DNA of 64,000 bases from Liquidambar formosana (Eukaryota; Streptophyta; Magnoliopsida; Saxifragales; Altingiaceae). The notes beneath the pieces were generated by a model, which saw nothing but the letters and a program-made list of their open reading frames with translations, was not told where the DNA came from and ran no database searches. How positions within the stretch are numbered: position 1 is the stretch's first letter; every line of letters starts with the position of its first letter. Location of the stretch: the NCBI GenBank assembly GCA_039720395.1, contig JBBPBK010000065.1, forward strand, positions 62,001 to 126,000, written 5' to 3'. The position numbers and the translations under genes are program-made. Shown piece after piece: positions 23,408 through 35,711 of this stretch.

Positions 23408-26192
23408 TGTGAACCCCGGAAATTGGGCCCACGAGGGATTGAAAAGAAAGTGGGTTTGAAAAAGAAAAAGGAAAGGAGTCGCCACCTTATTTTTTAAAGG
23501 AAACAAGGAAAACCCTAAAAATCAGGTTGTTTTAGGAAAACAATTTGAATGACTCCATAAAAAAAGGAAAGGCAAAAACCAATCTTTTGAAAACCAAAGA
23601 AATCGGGGATTCGGAGGCTAAGTTATGACATGGGAAGGTTCTAGGCAAAGCCTATAGGCACCCATGTCACCCTTTCGGTCTCTCAGTTCATTTGGGCTAA
23701 ATTAAAGTCTTTCCATACAAAAATCAGCAAGTATATCATCACAAGAATTGCATGCATATCATATATTTCATTCATCCATCCATGCATAATAAGCAAATAA
23801 AAACAGAAAATAAAAAAGAAGAAAAGAAAACATAAATAAACCTAGGATGCTTGGATCCTAGAATGGACTTGAGCCTCACGAAGAGCGCCTACGTACCATG
23901 CAACGAAATACATGGATCAAAGTCCACGTAGTTCGATTAGAATTAGGGTTAAGACCTAATATAAACCTATGGTTAAAACCCTAGGTTTCCTTATTTGATC
24001 AAAAGAGTTGAATTTGATAGAAAGTTTGATTTTAGGAAAGAAATCCACAAAATGGAAACTTTAATAAAAACTAGAATTTTGTTGGTTAAGGAAACCTCTA
24101 ATTAAACCATAGGACTTGTATTAAAAATTAACCCTAGATAGGGAGAAGAGAATGAGTTAAGAAGAAAGGTGAATTGGGGCACCTTCACACCCACTTACCT
24201 GAGCGCAATTAGCTCTAAGCATTTAGCCATTTCAGATATAAGCAGCCCTATTTGCCATAGGACAAATACCACACCTATTTGCACCCTTACAAGTGCTCAA
24301 AACCATGCAAAAACACTAACATGCAAATCTGGACAGAATAGTATTATGGCCTAAAAATCATCCACTAAGCATGCTAACAGCAACACAGCGAACAATAATA
24401 AGTCCTAACATATTCCTAGAACCATATCATGCATAAAAACCCTAAAACATACTAACATGCATGCAAAACTATCATGTTTACTCCATATGAAAAACATATA
24501 CAGCAAACACGAAAAAAAACCAAATAAAAAAGTCTACTTTATCATGCTATATGAAAACAAACACGAAACAATGACTCTAAAACCCTAAACTCACAAATAT
24601 GCTTAAAAACATACAAAACATACTTTAATCATGCTAAAACCAAACTAAACAGAAATTAAATCATGCATATTAACTAACTAAAGCAATATAACATGATGAA
24701 AATCCTAACTCTAACATGCAATGACACTAATCCTAGCACAAGGACAAACAGGAGCACAAGAATCATAACTATGCATTAAAAACCTAAAGGACAGCCCTAA
24801 AGCATGCTAAACAGTAGATAAAAAATAGATATTCCATGTATATTAACTAGCTAGAGTGTTAATACATGATAAAAAAGTCACCTTTAACATGCAATAAGCC
24901 TAACCCATATGAGAACCTAGTTTAAGCTTGAATAGAGAAGGAGAATACCTTAGGAAGTGGCTCCCCTTGTGTTTGTAATTGTTCGTGGCTCCTCAGGTCT
25001 TTAGAGTGAATCAAACCAACACGAATCCTCCTCTTTGTCAAAGTGGTATCACAGCAAAAAGATCAAAACTCACTCAACTTTGAAAAGAAATAGAAAACAA
25101 AAAGAGAACAAGAGAAAAGAAAAAGTGATTCTCGTCACTTTGCAGCAGCAGCAACTTCAATCGCGTTTTTGGGTATGAAAACGTTGGATTTGGACAAAGC
25201 TTGTGAAATACAAAGTTGTAGAGAATTGAATTATCTTTCTAACAAGACCAATTTCATCAAATTCTGACTTCGGATGAAAAAGTTATAATTAAAAGACTGC
25301 TGGTTTTCAGAAAATCTGTTGCTGAATTATGACGAATTTCACTCCCTCCAAACCCTCTTCTCTTTTTTCTTGTTTAAAGACATTAAGAGAGTATTTATAG
25401 CTGAAATCTGGAGTTTCCCTTTCCTTCCTGGACTAGGTTTCTTTGGAGAATAATCAAAAGGTATTTTATAATGATAAAAGACTTCTAATCTGAATAGGAA
25501 AAGGAAATTGTCTTTTATAAAAATTGGGAGACTGACCGCTAACACGCATGCACATGTATCGTATGTGCGTACACACACTCATCACATACGTACACGTGTT
25601 AGTGTCATGATAAAAATGGCTAATTTAATAAAATAATTTTCTTTTCATTTTAACCAAAAATCTCATGCTGTGATTCGCACTAATTCTTCAAGGATAATCC
25701 GTAAATAACCACACTAAACTCATCATCAGGCCATATCAAAATTGAACTTCATGAAACACTTTTGAGGGTAAAATGATGACTAATGAAAGTCAATTTGAAA
25801 AGATTTGGTTGGTAATTGTGAGTCAATTAGAGCTAACCCAAGGAAGGGTCAATTAACCAACTTGAACTACATCGAGCCATTTTAATCCCGAGCCATTGAC
25901 TTACCAAATTGACACTAAAAATACCTCTTATGCATCCATATGAACTCCAATTGACAATTTGGAGATCATTCCAAGGTCAAATGAAAAGTTTGGGACTTAA
26001 AAGACGATTATGCCCCTCAAGTCACAAAAGCTCTTATTATCCCTCAAGATCAACTCCAATTTGAACCAAAATTCATATCCATTGTCCTTGTGACTCTAGA
26101 AAACTAATGCAAGTGACTAGACTCAAAAACAAAACAAAAACATGCATGAAATGATGAGCCCTAGTAAGGTGGTGCAAAAATGAGGTGTGATA
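23408..26192 (-). mobile_element. Nested solo LTR, 2785 bp, Tat-like family B
   Basis: It begins TGTGAACCCCGG and ends GGTGTGATA, flanked by an exact TSD GACGG (23403-23407 and 26193-26197), inside the integrase gene of the Reina-like element. Its end shows TA where the related LTR at 44390-53619 ends in CA. The order of shared words (AGTCGCCACC, GGGAAGGTTCTAGGCA, CTTGAGCCTCACGAAGAGCG, TACGTACCATGCA, then ATTATGCCC and AACTCCAA near the far end) follows that of the 44390 LTR closely. It is therefore a diverged relative. Orientation comes from the minus-strand TATA at 25391-25400. Confidence 0.9.
25391..25602 (-). promoter_or_regulatory. LTR promoter: TATA box plus 64-bp palindrome (family B)
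   Basis: The minus-strand TATA box CTATAAATAC is at 25391-25400. About 140 bp upstream, 25539-25602 is bounded by exact inverted arms CTAACACG and CGTGTTAG. It contains GCATGCACATGTATCG, GTATGTGCGTACAC and CACATACGTACACG, which pair with one another. It could form a hairpin or be a multimer protein site. Confidence 0.55.
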
Positions 26193-27081
26193 GACGGTAA
26201 GGTTGCAAATGCAAGTACACCATGTCATTAACATTAAACTCTCTTTCCATCTGGTGAAGGTCGGCATGCTTCTTCATACGATTTTGGGCCATGGACAAAT
26301 TATATTTGAGTAATCGAAGAAGCTCATCTCTCCCTGTCAATGTTGTATCAACCTCTGCCACTTTGGTGGTACCCACTTCACAGCCTGGTAGGGAAGGTGG
26401 AGGGTGCCCATAAACAACCTCAAATTGGGTCATTTTAGTGGATGTATGGTATGAAGTATTGTACCAATATTCAGCCCATGGTAACCACTTGACCCAATTC
26501 TTTGGACGGCTACCAATGAAGCACCGAAGACATGTTTCCAAACATCGGTTCACGATTTCGGTTTGGCCATCCGTTTGAGGATGGTATCCAGTGCTCATAT
26601 TTAATTTTGTTCCTTGGAGCCAGAATAATTCTTGCCAAAATTTGTTGATAAACACGCGATCTCTATCTGTAACAATTGACTTGGGTATGCCATGTAGCTT
26701 CACTACAGTCTCAAGGAAACATTGGGCAGCTGTGGAAGCCGTATATGGGTGGCTTAAAGTAGCAAAGTGGTCATATTTTGATAGTCTATCGACGACCACC
26801 AAAATTACTGTTTTCCCAAAAGAATTTGGCAATGCATCAATGAAATCCATGGTTAATTCACTCCATATAATTTCTAGGATTGGAAGGGGTTGGAGGAACC
26901 CAGAAGGTGCCATCGTATCATATTTATTTCTTTGACATACCTCACATTCTCCAATGTATTGTTTGATGTCGTGTCGCATTCCTTGCTAATAAAATGTGCG
27001 ACAGATGTGCTAGAAAGTCTTCAGATACCCCGAATGACCTGCTATAGCACTGAAATGGAGCTCTTCTAAGATAATTCCTCA

Positions 27082-28611
27082 CTATCTAGATTGTAGGCCA
27101 ATAACAATTTTTCCATGGTATCTTAACATGCCATCCTCCACTGAAAAATGCTTTGCCAAAAAATTTGAGCTCTCAATTTTTTTGATGTGCTCTTGCACCC
27201 AAGAATCATTGTTCAAATCAGATTTGAGTTCTGCCATCCACTCATTTTCCACATAAGTAATTGCAGCAGCAAGAGAATCTTCATACCTTCGAGATAATGC
27301 ATCTGCAACCTTATTTTCCACCCCACTCTTGTAGGTAATCTCATAATCAAAACCTAGCAATTTTGTGAGCCATTTTTGTTGGGCAGGTGTGGTGGCTCGG
27401 GCTTCCAAAAAATATTTCAAACTTTGGTGGTCTGTCTTGATAATGAACCGATTGCCCACCAAGTATGTGCACCATTTACCAACAGCATGTACAATAGCTG
27501 TCATTTCCTTCTCATAAGTGGAGAGACCCAGGTTTTTTCCTGTCAATGCCTTGCTTGTATAAGCAATAGGTCACCCATTTTGCATTAAGACGGCACCAAT
27601 TCCTGTCCCACTCGCATCACTTTCAATAATGAATGGCATGGAAAAATCTGGTAAGGCAAGCATAGGGGTGGTGGTCATAGCAGTCTTGAGGGCGTTAAAA
27701 GCTGAGGTAGCTTCATCAGACCATTTGAAGGAATCTTTCTTAAGGAGAGCTGTCAAGGGAGAACTAATTCGCCTATAGTCCCGCACGAATTTTTGATAAT
27801 ACCCAGTAAGACCAAGAAACCCATGCAAGCCTTTTATATTCTTGGGAATTGGCCAATCAACCATGTTCTTAATTTTTTTTGGGTCAGCCGCCACCCCATG
27901 GAAAGAGATCAAGTGGCCAAGGTACTCTACCGATTCCATGTCAAAAGAACATTTGGACATCTTAACAAATAATTGATGGTTTTGCAATTGCTTCAAAGTG
28001 GTGGCCAAATGCCGTAGATGTTGCTCCCATGTTTAACTGTAAATCAATATATCATCAAAAAACACCAAGATAAACCTTCGAAGATACGGGCGAAAAATAT
28101 CATTCATTAGAGACTGGAATGTGGATGGGGCATTAGTGAGTCCGAACGGCATAACAAGAAATTCATAATGGCCGTCATGGGTACGAAAAGCTGTTTTCTC
28201 AATGTCAGCAATATGCACGCGAATTTGATGATAACCCGAGCGAAGATCTAGTTTTGAAAAGAATCGTGCTCCATGCAGCTCATCCAAAAGCTCATCAATT
28301 ACAGGGATAGGAAATTTATCCTTCACTGTAATCTTATTCAAAGCTCGGTAATCAATACACATGCGCCATGAGCCATCTTTTTTCTTTACAAGCAATACCG
28401 GTGAAGAGTATGGACTTGTACTGGGTCGGATTGTGCTGGAATTGAGCATTTCTTGAACCAACTTCTCGATCTCATTTTTTTTGAAAATGCACATATCGAT
28501 AAGGTCGTACATTAGTAGGAGTACTTCCTGGAATGAGATTGATGTGGTGATCATGAATTCATTTGGGAGGAAGTTGCTTCGGTTCCTCAAAAACGTCTTC
28601 ATATTGATCAA
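27082..28611 (-). pseudogene. Reverse transcriptase and RNase H of the Reina-like element
   Basis: All three open pieces (28611-28033, 28008-27571, 27546-27082) lie in one reading frame. They are separated only by a TAA (after the catalytic block [12 protein letters not shown]) and a TGA (after AVLMQNG). Typical blocks are [36 protein letters not shown] and [15 protein letters not shown]. RNase H acidic residues are visible in IIESDASGTG and IIKTDHQSLKY, followed by VADALSRR. Reverse transcription would take place in the Gag particle. The catalytic FFDD pair is intact; only nonsense codons disable it. Confidence 0.88.
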
Positions 28612-28708
28612 TAATGTCTTTAATCTCTTGATTCATGTCATTAGTTTCTGATATAGCATGTAATTGACATACATAGAATAACATACTAGAAGAGTCCTGA
28701 TGCATAAT

Positions 28709-30189
28709 TCACTCCATGGCATGGCTGCTTACCACTTTAATAGAGTCTGGTTGGTTCCCCATAAGCCTATATTTCTGTCCATCCTTAGTGAACTCCATTT
28801 TGAGGTTGGAAAAATCCCAGAGGATAGGCCCCAATGTGCGTAGCCACTGCGCACCTAACACCATGTCGCATCCACCTAATGGTAACATGTGTAGGTCGGC
28901 TTTGAATTGATAATCTTGGAGTTTAATTGTTAAGTCAGGACATTTACCGACGCAAGCGAGCTTTCCCCCATTCGCAACCATAACCTCAAGTTGATCATCT
29001 GGAGTAGTCCAACAATGAAGCCTACGTGTGACAGCAGGGTCTACAAAATTATGGGTGTTGCCCGAATCAATTAATATTGTAATGGGGCTTTTTTTCACAA
29101 ATACTTGAACTCGCATGGTTTGGGGCGTGGCTGAACTGGCAAGTGCATGGACAGAAATTTCAAGCTGCTCGGTGTCCTCCTTATCCTCCACACTAACATG
29201 AGTTTTAGGATTGGTTCCTTCATCATCATCAGAACTATCGCCCTCTATTAGAAATAGAGTTTGAGTTTTACATCTATGGCCTAGTACCCACTTCTCGTCA
29301 CAACTATAACAAAGCTTCTTCCGGCGTCTTTCCTTTGCTTCTTCCGGTGAGATCTGTTTAATAGGATGTGGAGTCGCAACTGGGGGAATGGTTGCACTAG
29401 CCGGCTTGGCAAACATGCTTTTAGAGGGCTGCTTTCTGATGCTTGTTCGTTCCTCCTGTAATCTTGCTAAACCAATGGCTGCCATTAAAGATGTTAGTTT
29501 AAACATCTTAACCTCTACCCTTATTTCATCTTTTAAGCCACCAATAAAACAACTCACTAGGAATGACTCGGGGAGCCCGGTAACATGATTTGCGAGTTTC
29601 TCAAATTCCTTTTGATAGTTTCGTAGGCTTCTTGTTTGCTTGAGCTTGGCTAATGATTCGGCATAGTCCTCATACTTCGTCAGTCCAGACCGAGCATTTA
29701 TTGCCTCAGTAAACTTGCTCCAATTAGGAAATTCCACAACTGTTTTCATCCATTTGTACCATTGTAGAGCTTCACCTTCCAAGTAGAAAGATGCAATCTT
29801 GACTTATTATCAGGGGTTTGATGGTATTCAAAAAATTGTTCGGCACGGTATAGCCACCCGGATGGGTCACCATCTTCAAATCGTGGGAATTCCAGTCGGA
29901 TGGCGCGAGAGCTAATGCCTTGATAAGACTTTCCACGTCTAGGAATTGAATTGTTATCATGGAATGAGCTCGATCCAACGGAGCGACTCTCAAATGCTTC
30001 AATTCTAACATGCGAGATGCTATCAAACAAACGATCATATTTTGTATTGAGTGCTGCAATTTTTTGATTCATGTCCGTAGACATTTTTTGCACCATATCT
30101 GCCAATGCCTTTGATTGTTGCTTCGATTTCTCGCCAAATTTTTTGAATTCATTCTCCATCGTGTTCCTCTGTGAACGAGTCAAGACCAT
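28709..30189 (-). pseudogene. Gag and protease of the Reina-like element (one frameshift)
   Basis: Gag starts at the methionine of MVLTRSQRNTMENEF (30189), 33 bp after the LTR on the minus strand. It has a coiled segment, then a capsid region with LEFPRFEDGDPSGWLYRAEQ. The frame shifts near 29760 and continues as WYKWMKTVVEFPNWSKF to a zinc-knuckle segment CYSCDEKWVLGHRC. The aspartic protease follows with an intact active site ILIDSGNTHNFVD and the second block CDMVLGAQWLRTLGPILWDF. The protein runs to the stop at 28709. The polyprotein is otherwise complete. Confidence 0.88.
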
Positions 30190-30205
30190 GTACTGTTAGA
30201 CTGGA

Positions 30206-30219
30206 CTGCTTTGATACCA
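30206..30219 (-). promoter_or_regulatory. Primer-binding site (initiator tRNA-Met) of the Reina-like element
   Basis: On the minus strand TGGTATCAAAGCAG lies 2 bp after the 5' LTR. It matches the usual tRNA-iMet primer site TGGTATCAGAGC with one mismatch. Confidence 0.85.
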
Positions 30220-30221
30220 AT

Positions 30222-30584
30222 TGATAAGAACTCACTCATAAACAATAAGAAAAAATCCACAACTAGTGGAAGAATTCCATTGAATGGATTCAATAATAAT
30301 TTTCTGGTGCCTTTTCCTCCTCTTTATGGACACTTATTTAAAGTGTCTCTTAGGTAATCAAGGATTCAAATCCCATGATTCTAGGAGATATTATAGCTAT
30401 CAAATGCAATTAATCTAAATAAGGTAACAATGAAAAGGACAAAAGACAATTAAAATAACGGTTGCACATATTTCTCCAGCAATTCCTCTATCAATTTCCC
30501 CTTTATGTAAGCCTCCATATATGCAAGTTGACTTCCTCATAAAGCAGTTGAGCCACAACGTCCTTATTGAGGATGGTTCTATCA
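30222..30584 (-). repeat. 5' LTR of the Reina-like element
   Basis: 363 bp, same length as the other LTR. The differences I counted by eye are eight substitutions and no gaps. Confidence 0.93.
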
Positions 30585-30589
30585 TACTT

Positions 30590-31654
30590 TCACAGTATGC
30601 TAACTTTCAGGGGCTTTTGACTACTATATATCTACCAGAGTTTCATAGCAGAGTCATAAGATTCATCCTAGTAACAACAGTCCTATATATCCCTTCTATT
30701 CTTGCAAAGTACTGCAATCGTGCTTTGTGCTTTCTCCTCATTCATCTGGCAATTTATTTCACCTCATATTTTGCAAGATAATTGCCATTAACATCTAAGA
30801 TCTTGATTACTTCTTCATAAGACTGAAGAAAGAAAGAGTGGAAGAAAAAAAAAAGATCTTATTTTTTCCTTCTTCAGAATAAATTGAAAATTATATAAGT
30901 AGCCTAAAAACTTGGCTCCAACATTGCTGAGATTGGAAGTGATCAGCCTATACGTACACCCACATTTGCACTAAATTTGAATGGATGATTGGCGCAAAAG
31001 GGGGAAGAGGGAGGGGGGAATAGAGAGAAACAAGGAGAAAAAATTGTTCAAATTTTCAAAAGAGTACCTTTACTATTGGGAGAATACCTTCTCTGTAAAA
31101 ATTAATCCAGAAGAACAGGAAATTGCACAACCCAGTAGCCCAAGCAGGCAAGCAGCGTTCACCATCATGAGAAGCCAAGTATTATCCTTTATAAATTATA
31201 ACAACCCTAAATTGAGTTTATTTATAGAAATCACACAAGGTAATTAAAGACAAAAATTAAATATTTTAATGTCAAAGATTAAGATGAGAAACATTTTGGA
31301 GCATCTCACTTATGTTATTAGTGGCTAATTAAATTCTACAATGAAAAGGAATCCATTGAGTCCACCAATGAAAAAAACTAGCATCCTTGTTTGTGGTGGA
31401 AGGAAAATGACTCCATAACATGTCGTGGAAGGAATCCATTGTCTTTTGCCAGCCAACGGGGAAGAACTAAGAAGTTGACTTAGCTTCATCGAGAAACTAA
31501 TAGTTTTTTGAACCCTCAACTCACTCGCAATTTTCATCCACATTAAAGAAATTTCATATTTATTGTTGAAGTAGATTTTAGTATTCTATCTGACTTGATA
31601 TTTGATGAGTATATTGTGTCTAGAAGGAACGTACAATCTCGTTATTACATACGA
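30590..31654. other. No gene recognised
   Basis: AT-rich flank. The open frames at 30981-31247 and 31325-31543 have no recognisable domain, and the sequence shows no ends of a mobile element. Confidence 0.5.
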
Positions 31655-32067
31655 CAGAAAGAGAGAGAATGTAATAAGAGATAAAACCCTTATATTTCAA
31701 TGTGTATAAATAATACATGTACAAGAATGGCCTATATATATAGGTATACATTAGGGGAATAATGCTGGCATATTCATGAATATGCTAGGAATATTCTTAG
31801 GTATAATATAGGTATAATATTATTCAGTAGCTGTGGATAGCTGACACTAGCTCTAACACCATATTATGACAGAAAGAGAGAGAGAATGTAATGAGGGATA
31901 AAACCCTTATATTTCAATGCGTATAATACATGTACAAGAATGGCTGGCCTATATATAGGTATACACTAGGGGAATAATACTAGCATATCCCATGAATATG
32001 CTAGGAATATTCCTTGGTATAATACGGGGCATAATACTACTCTATATGGTATGGAAACTATACACGA
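31655..32067 (-). repeat. Two adjacent Copia-type LTR fragments (~200 bp each)
   Basis: A segment running GACAGAAAGAGAGAGAATGT, AAAACCCTTATATTTCAATG, TACATGTACAAGAATGGC, then GAATATGCTAGGAATATTC occurs at 31660-31860 and again at 31868-32060. On the minus strand each reads as the end of a short Copia LTR (TTTCTGTCA or TTTCTGTCG). The far end reads TGTTATCGTG. Between them is a degraded primer-site-like TATGGTGTTAGAGC. The pair may be a collapsed small element. No TSD seen. Confidence 0.45.
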
Positions 32068-33206
32068 TAACACTCGTAATGGATTTGGTTAGACACAAGT
32101 GACAAGTCCCATACAAACTATTAAGAATGGTGTAAATTTTTGGAAGAAAATATGGTACTCTGTATATGATTAAAAAAAAATGAAAATTTAAGAAAATCAT
32201 TCTTTTTAAAAAAAAAATTATTATTTTAATTTGTAAGTTTTGGAGAAAACTTTCCTGAGAAGTATTATGCATGCAAAATTAGTTGGTGATTGAATTAATT
32301 GTCCGAGTTATGGTCTTCGGTCATAATTAGGCTATTTTAACCAAATTAAAACTTCAATCTATCCAACTCACTCTGTCAAACTCTTGGATTTGCTAGCCCT
32401 ATCGTTAAATAGTGATGGAGGGTGATGTATTGAGTGAAAGGTCAAAGATGGATTTTTCTTAATCTTTTTTATTTATTTATTTAATATTTTCTTTTGGATT
32501 AGGGAGATAAAAAGTTTTTTTCCTCCCTCAAAGTCATGTTTCGAATCAATAAAAAACACAATAAACTGCTACATTTGAGAGGTGCCGACCAACCAAGCTC
32601 AATAAAAATGACTTTGCATTGGAAACTTTACAAAGAAAGAAAAAAGAAAAAGGAAATAAATACTTCCTTTGTCCCACATTGATCAAAAAGATCGAAAATA
32701 CAAAACCATGCGTATCAAACGTTAACTTTCAAAGAGCTAGAAGGCCAGCCTGGGATTAATTTTTAATTTTGGTTTCACCTTCAATCCTTGATATTTTTGG
32801 CGTTGTGGGCTCACTTTTGACTTCTGGAATATTTTTTCTTTTCTACTTCTATGAACATTTTTTCTTCAAAAAATTAGTACTTCTTTTGTCTCATAGGTCA
32901 TTTTTGCTATTTTCACTGTTCTAAAATGGTTGTCTATTTAAAAAAGATCAAATCAAAATTTTATTAAATCTTTTTTTTTTTTTTGTTTTGCGTTTGACGG
33001 TCAGGGTGTCCAGGCCAGTTTGTGGGCACCTCGACTAAATCCCTCCCCGGATGATCTTAAGGGCGCACTTCCCCACATTAACTTGGTGCATTCAGGAATT
33101 AATTCCTGGAGTGCTCCCTAGAGGAATCCAACTTAGATTGATAGAATAGAAAGGCTCTTCTCTTACCAACTGGACTAACTCCCTTGAGTAAATTTAATTA
33201 AACTAA

Positions 33207-33458
33207 GGCCATGTTTGTTTGGTTAGAATGGAATGAGTGGGAATGTAATCTAATTCCATACTCAAAATAGTCTGGAATGGAATAAAATTGAAATAAACAT
33301 GGTGAAATGAATATCATTATAATTTACTACGAGAATTTGATTTCATTCTCATTTAATTACCTCGTCCAAACACATGGTTTGGAATGAATTGGAATGAGAT
33401 TTCATTCCATCTATTCATTCCATCCATTCCATTCCATTCCAACCAAATAAACATGGCC
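33207..33458. mobile_element. Tourist-type MITE, 252 bp
   Basis: Long inverted repeats of about 30 bp begin GGCCATGTTTGTTTGGTT on the left and, on the other strand, GGCCATGTTTATTTGGTT on the right. They are flanked by TAA on both sides (33204-33206, 33459-33461). Inside, AATGGAATGA words repeat. It has no coding capacity and lies in copy A of the tandem duplication only. Confidence 0.88.
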
Positions 33459-33461
33459 TAA

Positions 33462-34714
33462 TTAGGTAAGTCAATATTATAATGCCATTTTAGTAGGACT
33501 CAAAAACTAGGCCCGACAATCCTGACCCAAGCCCGTGAACCTGCCCAAACCCACCCGCAATAAATGGGTTTGGATGAAGTGAAATTTTAAATGGGTTGGT
33601 AATGGGTTTACCCATTAAAACCCAACTTTAAATAGGTTGGTTATGGGTTAAACCGCGAGACGCATTGGTTTACTACTCTTCAAAATATATGGACTGATGA
33701 ACTTGGGCCTTGTGCCCTCTTGCTTTGATACACTCTAAATTACGAATAAAATAAGCAATGGTTTTCACCAGCAAACGGCATCACAAGTTCAAAGAATCTA
33801 AGTATTGTGTGATGCCAGTGCCTGCAACCAAACACAAACACAAAATTTTGTTCTTAGATTTTCTTTTCTTTTCTTTTCCTAGCAACCAAACACAAATTTT
33901 TGTTCCATTTATGTATTTTTGTTTCCATAGACGGAGCTTCTTCAGCAATTTCCAAAAATAAATAAATTTAGAAAAGTCTTGACCCTTAACCCTCTATTTG
34001 GTTGCCCAAAAAACCAAGGAAAAGAAAGAGGAACGTTCTTTTTTTTTTCTTTTTTTTTTTTTTGGTTGCCAAGAAAACCAAGGGGACTGTGTATTAAATT
34101 TCTTCCGTGTTAGATCTATGATCCAGAATGGGATCCATTGAAGGGGGGCCCATTACTTCAACTAATAGTCTTAAATATTTATAAGAATTCAATGAAGTAA
34201 CACACTCCTTCAAATTTTCACCATGAATTGTGATGATGGCAGCCTTTTTTTTTAAATATATTTTTTAATTTTATTTTTATGGATCCGATTATGAAGATCA
34301 ATTTGTACAAGATTATGAAAGACAACGAAGTAATGCAATTCTTTTATTTATTTATTTTTTTAAAATTTAATTTTCATCTACCACAAGTCCACAATATGAG
34401 TATGTTGAGAGAGAGAGAGAGAGAGAGGGGAAAAACAAACAAACAAACAAACAAACTAGGGCACAAAATGGGTCGGGTCAGAAACTGGGTCAGGTCAGAA
34501 TTTGTTTTGGGTATACACAGTAATTGGGTTGGGCATAACCCAACCCCATTAATAGAACAAATTATATAACCCATTAACAACCCAACCGGCCCAAATTGCC
34601 AAGCCTATCAAAAACCAATTGAAAACAGCAAGAAAATGACATTGCATCTAACATAACCTTCTCACCCTTCAATTCTGTGGTGGTTTGTCTGGAGCTAGCT
34701 AGGATGTGAGGTAC
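33462..34714. other. No gene recognised
   Basis: AT-rich, with poly-T runs near 34030-34070, a (GA)n run at 34406-34429 and a (AAAC)n run at 34434-34456. ATGGGTTTGG / AACCCAACC-rich stretches lie at 33560-33650 and 34470-34590. The last part belongs to copy A of the duplication. Confidence 0.5.
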
Positions 34715-35711
34715 TAAGAGCATCTCTAACAGCTACCTACCCCTCCAAAAATCAACTCCAACGTAATAAGCAAGAGGTAGCAAAAGTACATAAATTTTTT
34801 TGCTACCACTTTCTCTATCTTCAAACTTGGAAGAGAAGAGAGAAGGTGGCAAATCATATAATTGAATAAAAAATTAAAGGAGCTTACCTGGAAATCCCAC
34901 AACAGATTGCAACAGCCTCAACAATCATCAACAAGAAATGGTGGTAACCCAAACTGCCAATGCCGGAGGAACTCTCGCCATCACTATCGCCGAAGAAAGC
35001 TAGAGGAAACCGTCACCATCGCTCCACTGTCAAGTAAAAAATAAATAAAATTAAATTAAAAACCCCAAATCTTTTTTTTTTTTTTTTTTACTACAACCCA
35101 AATCAAAAATCATTTTCAAAATAGGAGGAGGTTGAGAGCAAATCAGAATGGGAGGGTGTGATGAAGCCGTGAATGAAGATGAACGGAAAAAAAAAAAAAA
35201 AAAAAAAAAAAAACATACCTTGAGGTTTGTGACGCTGGATTTCATGGTGTTGACGTTTTGAGGTTTTGTGGGGGTGGGCATGGGAGTTGGAGGGTTTGGA
35301 GTTTGGACGTGAAGAAAAGGATGGAGTAGATGTTTGGTGGGTTAAAGTCCTTAAGGGCAACGTGTATGGTTGGATCTTCTAGGGAGATGCTCTAAACACA
35401 TCAAGGCCGTGCATTTGGTTTCATTAAATTTTTATTTTTTTGACCATTCTAAATGGAACTGTTCTGATTTCCCATTCTTTTTTTTTTTTTTACTGTTCTG
35501 TTTCATCAAAATAAACGGTAAAAAATTTTACCATTTGAATTTTTATATTTTTTTTCATATTTATTATATTCAATTTTCCTATAAATACCATACCAATTCC
35601 TTCAATCAAACCATCCCCAACTCAATTCTTCTACAAATTTATTCTTCCAATTTTCTCAATTCTTGTAAACGTTTTAAGATTGTTCTACATTTTTTTTTTT
35701 CAACTCTCAAC

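Larger units (their letters stand above)
23026..26979 (-). pseudogene. Integrase plus chromodomain of the Reina-like element, split by a solo LTR
   Basis: The integrase part (26161-26979) shows the end of the HHCC finger (CEVCQRNK), D in ELTMDFID, D in VTDRDRVF and E in DGQTEIVNRCLE. The frame reaches LQPYR and is then cut by the 23408-26192 insertion. It resumes at QASVAVRG on the other side of the 5-bp duplication. The C-terminal part (23026-23394) has the GPF-type segment (FYGPFWIFERIGNVAYRLDL) and a chromodomain ending VTQWLVQWAHLPREDATWED. Chromodomains of this group are thought to steer integration towards heterochromatin. A TAG lies just before the methionine at 26979. The insertion destroys the gene. 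Confidence 0.88.
22634..30584 (-). mobile_element. Full-length chromodomain Ty3/gypsy retrotransposon (Reina-like), with nested solo LTR
   Basis: Two 363-bp LTRs (22634-22996 and 30222-30584), each TGATAAGAAC...TTCTATCA, are flanked by an exact TSD TACTT (22629-22633 and 30585-30589). On the minus strand the order is 5' LTR, primer-binding site for initiator tRNA-Met, gag, protease, reverse transcriptase, RNase H, integrase, chromodomain, polypurine tract, 3' LTR. Without the nested 2.8 kb insertion the element is about 5.16 kb. Short LTRs, a C-terminal chromodomain and this length fit the Reina group of chromoviruses. A hand count gives about eight LTR differences in 363 positions, so insertion was fairly recent. 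Several nonsense codons and a gag frameshift make it non-autonomous. Confidence 0.92.

Noticed and set aside
30206..30219. tRNA-like sequence
   Set aside because: It is the primer-binding site of the Reina-like element, complementary to the 3' end of tRNA-iMet, not a tRNA gene.
35051..35360. Frames with long Phe or Lys runs
   Set aside because: Created by poly-A/poly-T tracts.
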